The notes under the pieces were generated by a model. It was not told the DNA's origin. It worked only from the letters and a program-made list of their open reading frames with translations, and made no database searches. Positions 21,376 through 32,554 of a DNA stretch of 64,000 bases are shown here, piece by piece; within the stretch, counting starts at the first letter, position 1; each line of letters opens with the position of its first letter. The position numbers and the translations under genes were made by a program. Origin of the DNA: Malachius bipustulatus (lineage: Eukaryota > Arthropoda > Insecta > Coleoptera > Melyridae); contig OU342634.1 in assembly GCA_910589415.1 (NCBI GenBank), positions 4,278,001 through 4,342,000 of the forward strand, written 5' to 3'.

Positions 21376-22155
21376 CTACCTTCGTCTTTCTGTTTCAAAA
21401 TAGGCCCTTCCTTTTTTCACTAGATCAGGAAGGGCCCTACTCCATCTGGCCCTTGTTGGGTGGTCAATGTGGGACCCTAACTCCCTCTCGCGTCCTCTAG
21501 CTACATATTTGATGTCCTGTAGCGAGTTTATTTGATGGTAATCAGGCCACATTGAGTTGAATATTCCTACCAGATCCCGATTGGTCATCCAAGGTTGGTC
21601 ACGCCAGTAGACGTCCTTAACCTTCCCCATTGGCACCATGTTACGGGGACAGATGCTTCTAACAGCCAAGCCAGCTATTCGAACGTCTCTCCTGTGTGGG
21701 AAAGCTGTCAGTAAGTAATTGGCGTAAGCCTTTGCCATTGCCAGTTCAGTCTCTCCCGTCCTATATCCACCTAGTACCAGCCTAGCCTTTCCAAGAATTT
21801 CAGCTGAACTCCGGTGGGAGAACCATCTTATTTTGTTCATCACTGGAACCGGGGAGAAAGTATGAGAACAAAACCAGGTTTCTCCCAAGTTTTCAGCGTA
21901 ATCATCCCCCTCACCATATCTTTCTTTGAGTTCCTTTCCGAAGTACAGAAAAGCCTTCTTCCCATCGCTACCCGGTTTCCTCTCAGGCCACCAAATGACA
22001 CAGTCGTCACCACTGATAGCCCTTTTATCCCTTGGTCCCTCACTTCCGTGGATCTTGGTGTATACGGCGTCCTGAAGGGCTGCATTGCTAATTGTTTTCA
22101 TGGCATATGTTGGTGTGCTGCCAGACATTCTTTGTCCATTCCGAAATTTAAATAT
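21376..22155 (-). pseudogene. Endogenous flavivirus-like NS5 polymerase, C-terminal third
   Basis: The frame contains the polymerase palm motifs: a motif B-like segment near its start, ISGDDCVIW (motif C, catalytic Asp pair), and later WFCSHTF, RDVRIAGLAVRSI and PWMTNRDLVGIFNSMW, conserved C-terminal NS5 blocks (motif E and thumb). It ends with a stop (TAG at 21376-21378) where a flavivirus polyprotein would end. The methyltransferase and fingers are absent. The ORF formally extends to 22269, but sequence above about 22155 overlaps the Harbinger transposase on the other strand. In the sense direction this 3'-terminal viral gene precedes the capsid, an order opposite to any viral genome. Confidence 0.85.
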
Positions 22156-22464
22156 GCTTAAATTTATTATCTTAAATATTATTGAATTATGTTGTATGGA
22201 GATCAAGCGTATAGCATCATGGAATTGCTCAAGTCGCCTTTTCAAGGACGAAATTTGGAACCGCACCAATATCAGTTTAATATGGACATGAAAACCTTAA
22301 GGGTAGCGGTAGAGTGGGGCTTCCAAAAAGTTGTTTCAGAATTTGTAGACTATCGGAAAAATCAGAAATTATTGCTTCAAGATTTGGAAGCGATGTTCAA
22401 AGCCACCGTAATTTTGACAAACTGTAACCTGTTTATATGGATCTCAAACAGCTATGTATTTTAA
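22156..22464 (+). pseudogene. Harbinger (HARBI1-like) DDE nuclease C-terminal fragment
   Basis: The plus strand reads LYGDQAYSIMELLKSPFQG, then AVEWGFQKVVSEFVDYRKNQ and ILTNCNLFIWISNSYVF. These match the last third of PIF/Harbinger nucleases: GD.AY...LL..P.., the catalytic Glu in VEWGF, and the C-terminal LTNCH...GN. The N-terminal part, including the first two catalytic Asp residues, is missing exactly where the viral sequence starts. It is convergent with the coiled-coil gene at 22645-22962, as in intact Harbinger elements. Confidence 0.8.
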
Positions 22465-22644
22465 CACAGTTTCACCATTATTAGAGGAATATAACAGTGT
22501 CCAATAGTAAGGTTATATGGTTACTACTTTTATATATTTATTTTAACGAAAACTTATCTTTTATTTATAGGTACTTAAAAGATAGCTAAACTAGAATGAC
22601 AAACAGAAGATCATAAAAAATTAATTGGCTAGACATTATTGCAA

Positions 22645-22962
22645 TTTACTGAGCAAGGAATTTTTTGTTGTGACTCCAATAACTTACTGGTCATTTTTCT
22701 TTCATGCAGTTCTAACTGCAACCTTGCCTTTTCTAATTCCATCCTTTGCACTCTTTCGGCCATTTCAAGTTCATGATTTCTTTCTTGTATCGACATTTTT
22801 CCTTTCTCAATGTTTACTTTTTTTCTTCTAGCAACAGCTTTCGCTCCTCTAGCTGCAGCTATTTTTCCCTGAGTTTAAATTCAGTCTCACTTTTTTCTGT
22901 GAGATATCCCAACGCATCATTTCTTAATGGGCGCCTCCTCTTCTGTCGTTTTCTGGCTGGTC
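22645..22962 (-). CDS. Coiled-coil end of a Harbinger-associated Myb/SANT-like protein
   Basis: Behind a TTTGTGTAG acceptor at 22963 the minus strand encodes a basic start (PARKRQKRRRPLRND) and a charged coiled coil (KVNIEKGKMSIQERNHELEM, ELEKARLQLELHERKM) ending SVNCNNV and stop. Last exons of Harbinger DNA-binding partner proteins have this form: nuclear-localisation-like basic patch and long E/K/R-rich helix. The frame has probable breaks near 22860-22900. Tail-to-tail position with the nuclease fragment supports the assignment. Confidence 0.5.
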
Positions 22963-23640
22963 CTACACAAATCATAATATCAGTAATGAAGTATTTACAT
23001 AATATAGGATGCGACACGAAAACTTTAGGGCCTTTATAAATGGAAAAATCATAGCCTCTAATTCTCCAAACAAACTGATCTAACCGAACAAACTGAACTA
23101 ACCGAAAACCATAAATAAAAAGAACAGTCTCTCAATGAATAATAAAGAAAGAAAATAAATAAAGATAATCTTCTAACCAGCTGATGTGCGAATCTAAATA
23201 AAATAGATTGTTTTGATTTTATTTTGTTCGGTGTTAGGTATGTGTGTGAGGAAACTACTCTAGACTAGCTGTATCTACATCGTTATATTATTCAGATCAG
23301 TATAAAAAAAAAGAAAGATGGGAAAGGCCCCAACACTACCCCTGTTCACCTCTGTGAATCAGTCCTCATAGGGATCGGAAGGTACTTTGAAAATTCTTTA
23401 TTGTTTTAACAAATTTTAGTGCCAATGGCACGCCCGAAGACTTAACACTAGTCCTTAAAGCTAATGTTGTGTATTCTGTTTGTGTACCTATCAGTCCCTA
23501 CTAGGTGGAAACAAGAAAGTATAAAAAGGTAAATTATAAAATGATTCTGTATGATGCCATGTTTGGAGGTGCTATAAGGACGATTAAGTCCTTCGTACTG
23601 ACGAGGTACCTGCTTTCGCTTATCCTCGATCGCCTAAGAA
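22963..23640. other. No recognisable gene
   Basis: AT-rich sequence; the DNA-binding half of the Harbinger partner protein would be expected here but I could not find it. Confidence 0.4.
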
Positions 23641-23823
23641 ATTTTTATTACTTCGAGGAACAGTCCTCGTTGTAAGAAGTGGCACTAAATTGTAAATAAA
23701 TTTTTATTCTAAGTTGACTCTGATGTCTCTCATGCGTGTCTTTGATTTTAAAGGAAACATTTGAAATAATTGATGTTTTCGTTGAGAATTTCGTTGGTCT
23801 GAAACGGCCAATCAGGAAGAAGT

Positions 23824-24390
23824 TCAGCAATGACTCTTCTTGTCTCTGTATCTAGGGCAATGTATAAGTCTATGTGCTTGGGTGTCAGGTAATTGGCATA
23901 TGTCACAGTTTGGGTTATCTCTCTTGCCTATGCGGAATAGATGTGAATTCATCTCAGCATGTCCCGATAAGAAACGTACCGTCTCCATTTCCACCATTGG
24001 CGGGGAATCGATATCCAGCCAGTTCTGTATCCTTGGGAGTAGCTCATACAATGACCTTCCTTTTGTTGTATTGTCCCATTCTTGTTGCCATTTATTAATG
24101 GCCAGCGCATTAACTTCTAATTTGACAATCGTCCAATATCTATAATCTTCTGCGATGACCTCTCGGTCAAAGAGAAGGGTAGTGCCAGTTCCTTTTAATT
24201 CCATAAGGGCTTGGTTAGTAGAGATAGTGTTTCGTTCTTGTACACACCCACCACGGCTTTAAGGCATGAAGTCTGTAATGTTCTTATTTTGGATCTAATC
24301 TGGGTTTTCTGAATCCTGTGTCCCAATATTGTAACTTCATATGAGCATATTGGTATTATTGCCTTCGTATATACAGGGTGCACCATATAT
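23824..24390 (-). pseudogene. LINE ORF2 C-terminal domain (fragment)
   Basis: Two frames. The upstream one (24386-24195) has PICSYEVTILGHRIQKTQI and LQTSCLKAVVGVYKN, the thumb region of non-LTR reverse transcriptases. The downstream one (24204-23824) has NKWQQEWDNTTKGRSLYELL, RFLSGHAEMNSHLFRIG and CDICQLPDTQAHRLIHCPRY, the C-terminal CCHC zinc segment of R1/Jockey-type elements (C-x2-C-x8-H-x4-C). The reverse transcriptase core is absent. Confidence 0.75.
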
Positions 24391-24750
24391 CCTTCTCTAT
24401 ACTGCTATCTCCTAACGCTAACAGATACAGGGTCGGTTAAACTTAATAAAAGATGCGCAATTTTGTGGCTATCTCGAATCAGTCAAGACATGCAAACTCT
24501 GTGACCGTTCCTGAAATATCCTGAAAAAACTGAAACATCGATATTTCTAATTTTTGCAATATCTTTTTTATTATTGGAGAATAATAAATAATTTTTTGTG
24601 GGCTTACATAAGTCGGCAAGAGCTACCCATCTGACGTTTCAAAGATTTTCAAAGAAGACTAGATCCCGGAGTTTTCATAGTCAACTTTCGTTTTTCTTAT
24701 GGCCGCCATATTGTCTTTTTATATTGTTCGGTATAAAAAAAATATTAAAA
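24375..24750. repeat. Single arm of the CAGGGTGCACC foldback family
   Basis: Begins ACAGGGTGCACCATATATCC and continues with TCTCCTAACGCTAACAGATA and the interior block TTATGGCCGCCATATTG. The same sequence, with divergence, occurs at 39.6-40.0, 44.75-45.06, 49.05-49.80 (both arms) and 52.85-53.2 kb. Here only one arm is recognisable. Confidence 0.7.
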
Positions 24751-25199
24751 CCAAAAATTGTTAAACTTTTAAAAACAAATTTAAAAAAATATATTCTTTT
24801 TTCTTTATAAAAAAACAACTTTTTAGACACAAGCACTATTTCGGCGTATTTTAACAATGTTGACGTATTTCGACGATTTTTTTAGGTTTTTCTTTGAAGG
24901 GCCACCCTGTATGTAAGTGAAACCCAAAATGTTGGATATCGTTGTAAAGAGAATTCAAGTAGCTTTCAAATGATGTGTCACCCGATATCTGTTCCCTATG
25001 ATGATAAGCAAAAGGGTAGCCACCCCTACCAAGGGGGGAACTTGGGTAGTTAAATTTGTCACGAAAATATGTCCCCCTCGATAACAAAATCGACCTGTTT
25101 CGGCGTTTTTCACGTACATCTTCAGTTTTCAAGTTATAAGGCACGGTACCTTTTCGCTGGGCCAACCTGTATATGGGTGTCGTTTTCAAAAAAAGGAAT

Positions 25200-26673
25200 G
25201 TATCGTGTGAGCAAATGAAAACATAATTTAGGTAGGCCCTGGAAAAAAATTTCAAGTCTTAGATTGAATCCTACGATAAAATCACTGTCATTAATTTTAA
25301 AAATCTTATTTTTCTTATTTTGTGATTTTGAGTGGTCTGGATTGAGTTCATGAATTACAGTTTGCATCATACATGAAAAACTCTGGATGCGCTCAGAAAA
25401 TAACCAGTTCGCTTGATTGGATAAAAATCTAGCATCGTTCATAAATTGCCGATGACGAGGCTTGAAGTGCAATCGCAGAGTTTTGAAGAAACACATGGGT
25501 GAATCAATTCTGTGCATAATATTAGTAAATTACAAAAATTAGTATTAAATTAAAAAAAGTGTGAATCTGACAGTTATATACACATAAGCTAATACTTTTG
25601 AATTATTATTTCCTTTGCTTTCTGGTTCGAATTACGTTAATAAAATGGAACAATCCGACGATATTCCTGAAAATGTAAGGCATCGACTCGATATTAGTTA
25701 TACTAACGATAACTGTGGTTGTTACACATAAATGTCAGTTTCTGTTTATGAACGCATTCCACCTTCAGGGCCGTATTTGTGTTTTTTAAACCGTACCACC
25801 TATCTGGACTTTTTTAGGTAAGGGTGTGACAAGGCAAGATTCCGTTGGCACAGCTATTTAGGAGAAGCACAGGCATACCAACTTTATGGGAATAGTTTTT
25901 CGAAAAAAAAAATTGGGCGAGCGACTATCCGCCAAAAATTTATAAACATTATTTCCAGAAGAGTTTGCCCTCTTAAAAAATGGCCACCACTAGAGCCACA
26001 GATCACAGACCTTACTTTTATCATGAGCATGAGTGCATAGTAGGAAGAAAGTTCCTAATATATGGTGTAAACATCTCTGCTGGATTTGTTCCCATTTTCA
26101 TTGGATATGTTACTTTATTCTTGTTTGATTTTATTTTTATATCTTGTATGGTGGATTCTTTCTGGTGTGTGTTTATGTTAAACCCTCATCAGGTGCAAAT
26201 ACTTAATAAATGACTTTACTATAATTAATAAGTAGATAGATAATTCGATACGTAATAAGGGCCTTAAACATAAATACCTACCATTTTACAAGGGCAAACT
26301 GCAGACTAAGGAAAACTATTATTAGATATTAATCCTTTATTGCTTTGGCTTGAAATGACATTTTTACGGGGTTTGCAGTGTCAATAATCCAATAAATTTC
26401 ACGGTAACTGGAACAATCTCCGAATAATTTATGTCCGCGTTATTCAAGAAATACAAAACTAATTTCAAAAACCTGATGCACTTTATTTCAGCAAATGTCA
26501 AAATAATTATTATTGGACAATAAAATTGGAAAACAAGAAGAAGGCAATATCAGAATGAGTTTACGATTTTACAAACCAAAATTTTCATTTTACAGTTTTA
26601 CAGATCCAATCTAAGACATGAAATTTTTTTCCAAGGCCTACCTAAATTATGTTTTCATTTGCTCACACGATAT
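25200..26673. mobile_element. 1.47-kb element with about 75-bp inverted ends, inside the DIRS recombinase
   Basis: The left end TATCGTGTGAGCAAATGAAA and the following 70 bp recur inverted at 26600-26672. The right end abuts the C-terminal part of the DIRS tyrosine recombinase. The interior has no convincing gene. Flanking TA could be a target duplication. Class not determined. Confidence 0.55.
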
Positions 26674-27133
26674 AATACTGGTTGACAATTATTTCTTCCA
26701 GAAGTCCGCTTATCAGAATTTTGTATCCTGCTGTGTCCTTATGAATATTTTCTAATTCTATTAAGGACAAAGTTTGAACTCGATGGGCAGTAATCAGGGC
26801 AAGCAAGGTAACGAGTTTTTGGGTTAAGGTGTCTAAAGATAAGGTTACATTTGGGCTTAGTTGTCTTAAATAATTTAACACAAAGGTGAGATCCCAAGTA
26901 TAATTATACCTGGGTCGACTAGGTCTGAGGGTATTTAGGCCTTTGAAGGATCTTTTAATTTGGCAATCCGAGCCTATTTCTGGAGATATTATTAGCGATA
27001 ATGCTGACGTAGCACTGTTTAAGGAGCCATTTGTGGCCCCTTTTTCGTATAGAAATGTTAGGAATTTCACAGTCCAGTCAATTGATTTGGTGTAGCAGTC
27101 AATGTTATTTGATAAACAAAAACTAAAACACAA
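26674..27133 (-). pseudogene. DIRS tyrosine recombinase, C-terminally truncated
   Basis: The frame has SATSALSLIISPEIGSD, LRPSRPRYNYTWDLTFVLNY and QKLVTLLALITAHRVQTLSL, the order seen in recombinases of DIRS-type retrotransposons: the SAM-like arm-binding part and the first catalytic Arg in TAHR. The His-x-x-Arg and the Tyr nucleophile should follow within 130 residues but the sequence is cut by the 25200-26673 element. It is the last gene of the element on the minus strand. Confidence 0.8.
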
Positions 27134-27350
27134 GAACTTGAAACATCAGTGTTTCAAGCAACTGCTGTATTGCTTTATGGTTGATTCTGAAATCGATTAT
27201 TCTGATGATGTCTTCAGTCAGTCCCTTTCTTCTGAAGGCTTGCTCGATAACAAACCTCCCACCATGGAAAGGCTGTTCCACAATGGGTCTGGTTTCCTGT
27301 CGAGAGATAGGAGTAATTGTTTATTCGGTTTGAATATTATGGGATCGCAT

Positions 27351-28207
27351 TTAATTAAGTAATTTGTAAAAAAAAGGAAACCATGCTTGGGTAGGCCAGT
27401 ATGGAACGATTAAAATAATGTTTGTGTCATCAGAGATGATCTTCTGTAGAACTTTGGGTATCAATTCAAACGGTGGAAATGCGTAAAAAAATTCACCCTT
27501 CCAGGATATTGTGAAGGCATCGAATGCTATTGCTTCTGGGTCCCTGTCCCATGAAACATATTTATTGCATTTTTTATTAGTTCTACTAGCGAACAAATCT
27601 ATATCTGGTAATCCGAAGGATCTGAACCGTTTCAAATGCTGAATGCAATAATTCATATTCTTCAATAATAAAAATATTCCTATTTTCGCACCATTTCAAA
27701 ATTTTACGGGGCCAGCCTGTGTAGGTCTGGATATTTTACACCCCCATGCGGTTGATATAAGCCACTGCAGTAGTGTTATCTACCCTAAGCAAGATATCAC
27801 AGTTACTTAGCTCTTTTGCGAAACACCTAAGGGCAAAATGGGCTGCCAAGAGCTCCAGTTTGTTGATGTGAAATTCTGTTTCTGCCCTATTCCACACACC
27901 CGCACCTTTTTTTTTAAGCATCTGAAAATATTTCCATAGTGAAGGTATGCGATAGAACTATAAAATTGACTGATGAGACACATTTTGATTTCCACCAATG
28001 TAAGTCATCAGTTATAAACTCTGTAATTCTCATCGCTTGTACGTATGAACCATTGGAACGTTCTAAGGCTAAATATTTTGCTCTTTCGAATTTTCTTTGG
28101 TATAACTTGCCATATTTAAAAACTGGAGATGCTGCTACAATTTTTCCCAAGAATCTAGAAGTGTATCTAATGGTGCAGAATTTTTTGTTCAAAATATTGT
28201 AGTCCAT
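27351..28207 (-). pseudogene. DIRS RNase H and connecting region
   Basis: Three frames in order. 28207-27914: TSRFLGKIVAASPVFKYGKL and LHWWKSKC, the connection following DIRS reverse transcriptase. 27921-27736: FHINKLELLAAHFALRCFAK and LLRVDNTTAVAYINRMG, RNase H with catalytic Glu and Asp. 27665-27351: GLPDIDLFASRTNKKCNKYV, WKGEFFYAFPPFELIP and LIVPYWPTQAW, the conserved DIRS segment after RNase H. Frameshifts separate them. Confidence 0.85.
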
Positions 28208-28640
28208 TTTAAAATATTTTCACTCTTTTCAAGCGGTAATTCTAGTCATTTTTTTGTGTCAAATACGAAACTCAAAAAATTGATTCCAGTTACTGTAGTA
28301 AGGTTTTATTTTGAAAGATTTAAGGTAAAACCCAATTTTTCCAATATATCCATGGTAAATAAATGTTTGCATGGTTTACATGTTTTTATATCGCCTATTT
28401 GTAATAAATGGCACAACTCGTCCTCAATGTATTATTGTAATCGGTTTTTGACCATGCATTATTTGATATACATTTTTGTTTTTTGATGTTTTTCTGAACG
28501 GGTAATTCGTAACCTCTCAGCCAGGAAATAATTACTGGATCCTTTGTTTTTTTTTGCCATTCGTGTAAATATTTGGACAATCTACCAGCTTTGAAACTCA
28601 CCCCTGGTAATTCGTCATGACCTAATATCGTGGGCCGTGG
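28208..28640 (-). pseudogene. DIRS reverse transcriptase remnant
   Basis: 28601-28395 contains GRLSKYLHEWQKKTKDPVII and SWLRGYELPV, the N-terminal entry into DIRS reverse transcriptases. Decayed frames at 28390-28210 retain the segment after the active site. The catalytic palm between them is mostly deleted, so this copy cannot make an active enzyme. Confidence 0.7.
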
Positions 28641-28831
28641 ATCTTCTCATTGATCCTCCTGTTGTCGGGTTGTTCCCTGCGGCATTGACGCGGAGTCGAG
28701 TACTGGGGTTTCCTCTTGAAGTTGTTTCTTGTTCCCCCCAGAGCATATGAGCGACTGGGAGGAAACTTGTAGTTTTTTTGTCTCGGTTTTGGTCTTCTTG
28801 TTCGGAGTTGGTTTCAACTTCAAACTTTCTC

Positions 28832-29418
28832 CTAATTTTCGACTAATTTTGCGTTTCTTATCCGTTCACCTAGATTTTCCCCGAACAACCAGCCGTCAAT
28901 GTCGGTCTCTTGTACGACAGTCTTCAGACTTGTGTCTAGATTTACAGCTATTACGTTCTGCCTAGATATTGATTGGTCGTGATGAACGTCTGCTAACAGC
29001 TTGGCCCCATCATTTAAAGCTTCAATGGCTTCAATGTTTCTCTCCGGCTCATCATCAGGGGTGACTAGTAGGGTAATGGCCTTACCCAACGCTGACAGAC
29101 TGGCTCCCATTTGCTTCTGAACCTTTTCCAGTCGTTGGTCCCTTTTCAGCGTAGTTTCGTTGATGGCTGCCTTGACCTCTGCATTCAATCTAGGAGGAGC
29201 TGCCGAAGTGCAATTTTCAGGTACCTTGTATTTTTGGGTTAACTTCTCACGATCCTCTTCCTCTAGACCCTTCTAGAGGAGCTGGTTCCATTGTGTTGCA
29301 ATTTCTGGCAGCACAAGAGGAAAAATTTTCCTCTTGTTCTCGCCGACCCAATACCTTTAAAATGCTGTCATGGATTTTCTGTGGTTCTTCCTCTTCACCC
29401 TCCGAAGAAAAACCTTAA
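28832..29418 (-). pseudogene. DIRS Gag, C-terminal part
   Basis: Reading down from 29418: EEEEPQKIHDSILKVLGRRE, then KLTQKYKVPENCTSAAPPRL, then the 118-codon frame with INETTLKRDQRLEKVQKQMG, ALGKAITLLVTPDDEPER and DGWLFGENLGERI. The pattern KY.VPENC..A.PP.LN.E and LNDGAKLLADVHH...SR is typical of DIRS Gag. A TTTTAAG acceptor-like site stands at 29418, opposite a donor at about 30146, so the first part of Gag may be spliced to it. Confidence 0.7.
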
Positions 29419-30146
29419 AATAATAATACCAGTCCTTAGTATTCATTACTTAGCACACATGCTAACAGAACATGAACATTATAATATGATAATATGAATA
29501 TGAACATATTGGAGCAGGTGAGAGATAAAATGTTATAGACTCTTGATTATGCTCAAAACCTGATTTTTAATAACCTAAGTGAGTCCACACTGGCAAAAGT
29601 GGTTATAAAAATAAGATTTTTGAGGTTAGTACATAACCTGTTGACTTGGCTAAATAGCTCGGTGTTCGAGGTCAAAATAATGATTCAGGAATAAAAAGAA
29701 GAACTACTTTCTAACCTAACATTTTGACTTGACTGAGTGACCGATTGTGTGAGGTCAAACTGTCGTACATAAATAGAATAACAGAATATAGGTTATCTTT
29801 ATCTCGCTCTAAGTTTGAGAATCAAGAAAGCAAACAAAGAACTAGGTACTGATTCCGGTTATGTTCATGCCTCACTCAAATACTGATCCCTCGTGTATTG
29901 AGTTGTATTCACAACAGGCCTTTTCATCCTCATCTTATTCAAGATGATTTGACAGGGCTTGAGATGTATTCACCACGTGGCCTTTTCATCTTATTCAAGA
30001 TGATACGGCTACGGCACGTCTTAGCTTGGAATCATACTCATGATTAACTAAATGATCTTACTCAAGATTTCTAGTCGATAGGTACCTATTTGCTCTTTGT
30101 GAACTAAAATTCCCACTATGGTGTATTTATTGAACAATTAAAATAC
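29419..30146. other. Possible intron or insertion within DIRS Gag
   Basis: AT-rich and non-coding. On the minus strand it begins GTAAGTATTTTAATTG and ends TATTATTATTTTAAG, a fair donor and acceptor pair joining EEEDN to the downstream Gag block. Confidence 0.4.
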
Positions 30147-30471
30147 TTACGGTTATCTTCTTCTTCGGTGCTACTAACAATTAACTATTAATAATTAATA
30201 GTATTCGTTTCCTCGGTCCTTGTTTGCCGTTGCTTGTGCCTGTTGATTGTGTCTCTCGAACAGCAGCTGGCGATGTATGGGTTTGGGATAAGGAGCGCCG
30301 TCGTTTAGGTGTCCGGCGATGGCCACGGCTACCTTTCTTCTTGAGACTAAGAATCTTCTTCCGAAGTTTTAAAATCTCCCTATCTCTGCTATCATACGAG
30401 CTCGATGATAACGATGTCTCCCCCGAAGTCCTACTCGATGACGAGACAGATCTTCGCTTCGTCTTCCCCAT
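30147..30471 (-). CDS. DIRS Gag, N-terminal basic region
   Basis: The frame starts MGKTKRRSVSSSSRTSGETS and continues with DREILKLRKKILSLKKKGSR and RRTPKRRRSLSQ: a serine/arginine-rich start and a short basic helix, as at the N-terminus of DIRS Gag proteins. It stops at 30181 in this frame; another frame runs on through SSTEEEDN to a donor at about 30146. Position and strand fit the 5' end of the DIRS element. Confidence 0.55.
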
Positions 30472-30849
30472 GCTTCCCTTGTTCTTGGCTGTATTGTTCC
30501 ATTGTCTATTCTATGGCGATGGCACTGGCACGATGCACGACCGATCGTCAACGCACGTAATAGAAAACTGAAGTATAGCCAATAGAGGATTAGGAATAGA
30601 GAGTGTGCATTGCAAGCTTAACTTTGGTACTGGTACGTGAGCGCCGCCTGGCGGACGGCACTACAATAATTGTGATCATGGAGAGCAAGGCGTGGATATA
30701 ATTGCCGCCTGTGAGTGCGTTAAAGAATTGAAATGCCTTATAGACTGAGTACATTCTTCTAAACTGCATAGCGTTAGAACCGAAATAATATGTGGATTCT
30801 TGTATTAAGTATACCTTGAGATGTTTCGTCCTTCCCTAAAAATTGCTGA
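30472..30849. other. No recognisable feature
   Basis: Probably the 5' region of the DIRS element followed by unrelated sequence; no frame, no inverted terminal repeat found. Confidence 0.3.
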
Positions 30850-31127
30850 AAGAATTAACCAACTAAGAAGTCAAAGCGACTCTATATATCGACAATCAAA
30901 GTACTATCAAGCTCATCAAGGCAGGAAGACGCCACATTGAAGTGAAATATTTCTTTATAAAAGATTAGTACTATAAGGGACTTTTTGACATGACCTATAT
31001 ACCGTCTGAAGATAATGTGAGTGATGTATTTACAAAACCTCTACCTTTTCCAAAGTTCGAAAAGTTTGAGAAAGAACTGCTTACCTGTTAAATGTGTAAA
31101 ATAAACTGTCCTGCGTTTACGGGGAAG
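30850..31127 (+). pseudogene. Copia RNase H end and polypurine tract
   Basis: The plus strand reads LYIDNQSTIKLIKAGRRHIE, VKYFFIKD, a stop, then MTYIPSEDNVSDVFTKPLPF and KFEKFEKELLTC stop (ending at about 31091). This is the C-terminal end of Ty1/Copia RNase H (DNQSTIKL holds a catalytic Asp; DVFTKPL is diagnostic). The purine tract GGGGAAG at 31121-31127 precedes an LTR. It is a different Copia copy from that at 1-4085 and is on the other strand. Confidence 0.85.
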
Positions 31128-31260
31128 TGTTGAAATAATTTAAGTTGGTAACTAAACTTGTCCAGTTTGATTTACATCAGTTAGGTTGGCAATATGGCAA
31201 CTATTCTTCTTTTTATATAATAATAATAATAATGAAATAATTTCTATAAAGAAAAACGAG
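31128..31260 (+). mobile_element. Copia 3' LTR (start)
   Basis: TGTTGAAATAATTTAAGTTG begins directly after the polypurine tract. The far end is uncertain; a TAATAATAATAATAAT run lies at 31218-31235. Confidence 0.5.
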
Positions 31261-31276
31261 AACTACGAGTGTATTT

Positions 31277-32275
31277 TTATACGAGTGTATAACTTGATGT
31301 TCTCCAGTAGAGTCCACTGACACAGAATAATACTGGATTATTTATTCTTGATATTATTTCATTAAGCACTTTATCACCCATGCAACTGATTAGTTGTTCA
31401 CAAATTGTAGACGAAAGGTTATTGACGTGACCACTCCCTTTCTTTGCATGCTCCTTCAAATGGGTTGCGAGGTTTGGTTCATACTTAGCTAGCAATTCCC
31501 AAATACCAAAGAAATTTCCATTTCCCGGTGAACCAATAATTTCATCATCACCTCGAAAAGCTAAGCCGCGTACAGAAATAAATTTGATGCTACTGACAAT
31601 AATTCTGAGGATTTTTTCGTCAATATTGGATTTGTTGTGATTCTTGTCTCGCTAGTCTTGATCGATGCGTCCTGTGACTTTTCCCCGTTGCACTAAACTC
31701 ATTACTGATTCCAAGTGAGTCTTTGAAATCTCGTGTTCGTTTAGACGATCATATGCATGCTTCCAGTCACTGAAGCCTTCTTCCTCGCCTTCTCCACTTA
31801 GTGTCCTGTTTTGGGTAGACATTAATTTACATGCATAACAATATATTTTACCCGTAGTTGGAGAAAAACAAAGACAAAATTTTGTTTGACAGTCTCTTGA
31901 TTTTCATTGTAGGACTGAATTCTGCAAAGATACTTTATCACAAATTCTGTGGAACCTTTTTCCGCCCAATATTTAATCACTTCTTCTGTAATACCAGCAG
32001 GCCAAAGGCCAATCTCATTTTGAGACCACAAAATTCTGCTTGCTCTTGATTCTGATTTTGAGTTTTTGAAGATTCTGTGGTTGTGGTAGCCTGATGCAAC
32101 AGCTGGACCATCTTGAATACTTATCTACTTCATGTTTGGTTGACGATATAAAATAATTAGTCAATTTGGGTGTTTCAGCTAAAGTTTCTTCAATTTTTTT
32201 TTCACGTTCTGTTTGCAATTTCCTCTTCTGGGAACCACTAGCGAACACTCGGGGAGTTTTGTGACGATCACCCAT
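31277..32275 (-). pseudogene. ZMYM1-like hAT transposase, N-terminal half (broken)
   Basis: In order on the minus strand: SGSQKRKLQTEREKKIEETL and TPKLTNYF (start of ZMYM1/TTF-type hAT proteins); NEIGLWPAGITEEVIKYWAE (TTF zinc-finger region); GFSDWKHAYDRLNEHEISKT; and the DUF4371 block LLAKYEPNLATHLKEHAKKG with YLSST-type motif NNLSSTICEQLISCMGDKVL. The catalytic core and dimerisation domain are missing after about 31277, and at least three frame changes occur. Confidence 0.8.
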
Positions 32276-32554
32276 AGTTTAACTTTCACTATACAGTATA
32301 TACCTATTTATATTTTCTTTATCAATTTTTAGTAAAAATTGATAAAGAAAACAACCTACAATGGTCTCAATTTAATCCAAAGTTTAAATAATTTTGATTC
32401 TTCCGATATTTTAATTTTTTCCTTCAATGTTATTACAATAATATTAATTTTGTCTAACAATAGGGGACTTACATAGTAATGAAGTCGTCAATAACAAATA
32501 ATTTTTAGATATCAAATCATCTTTATTCAATTTTTTAAAAAATTTATTATTTAT

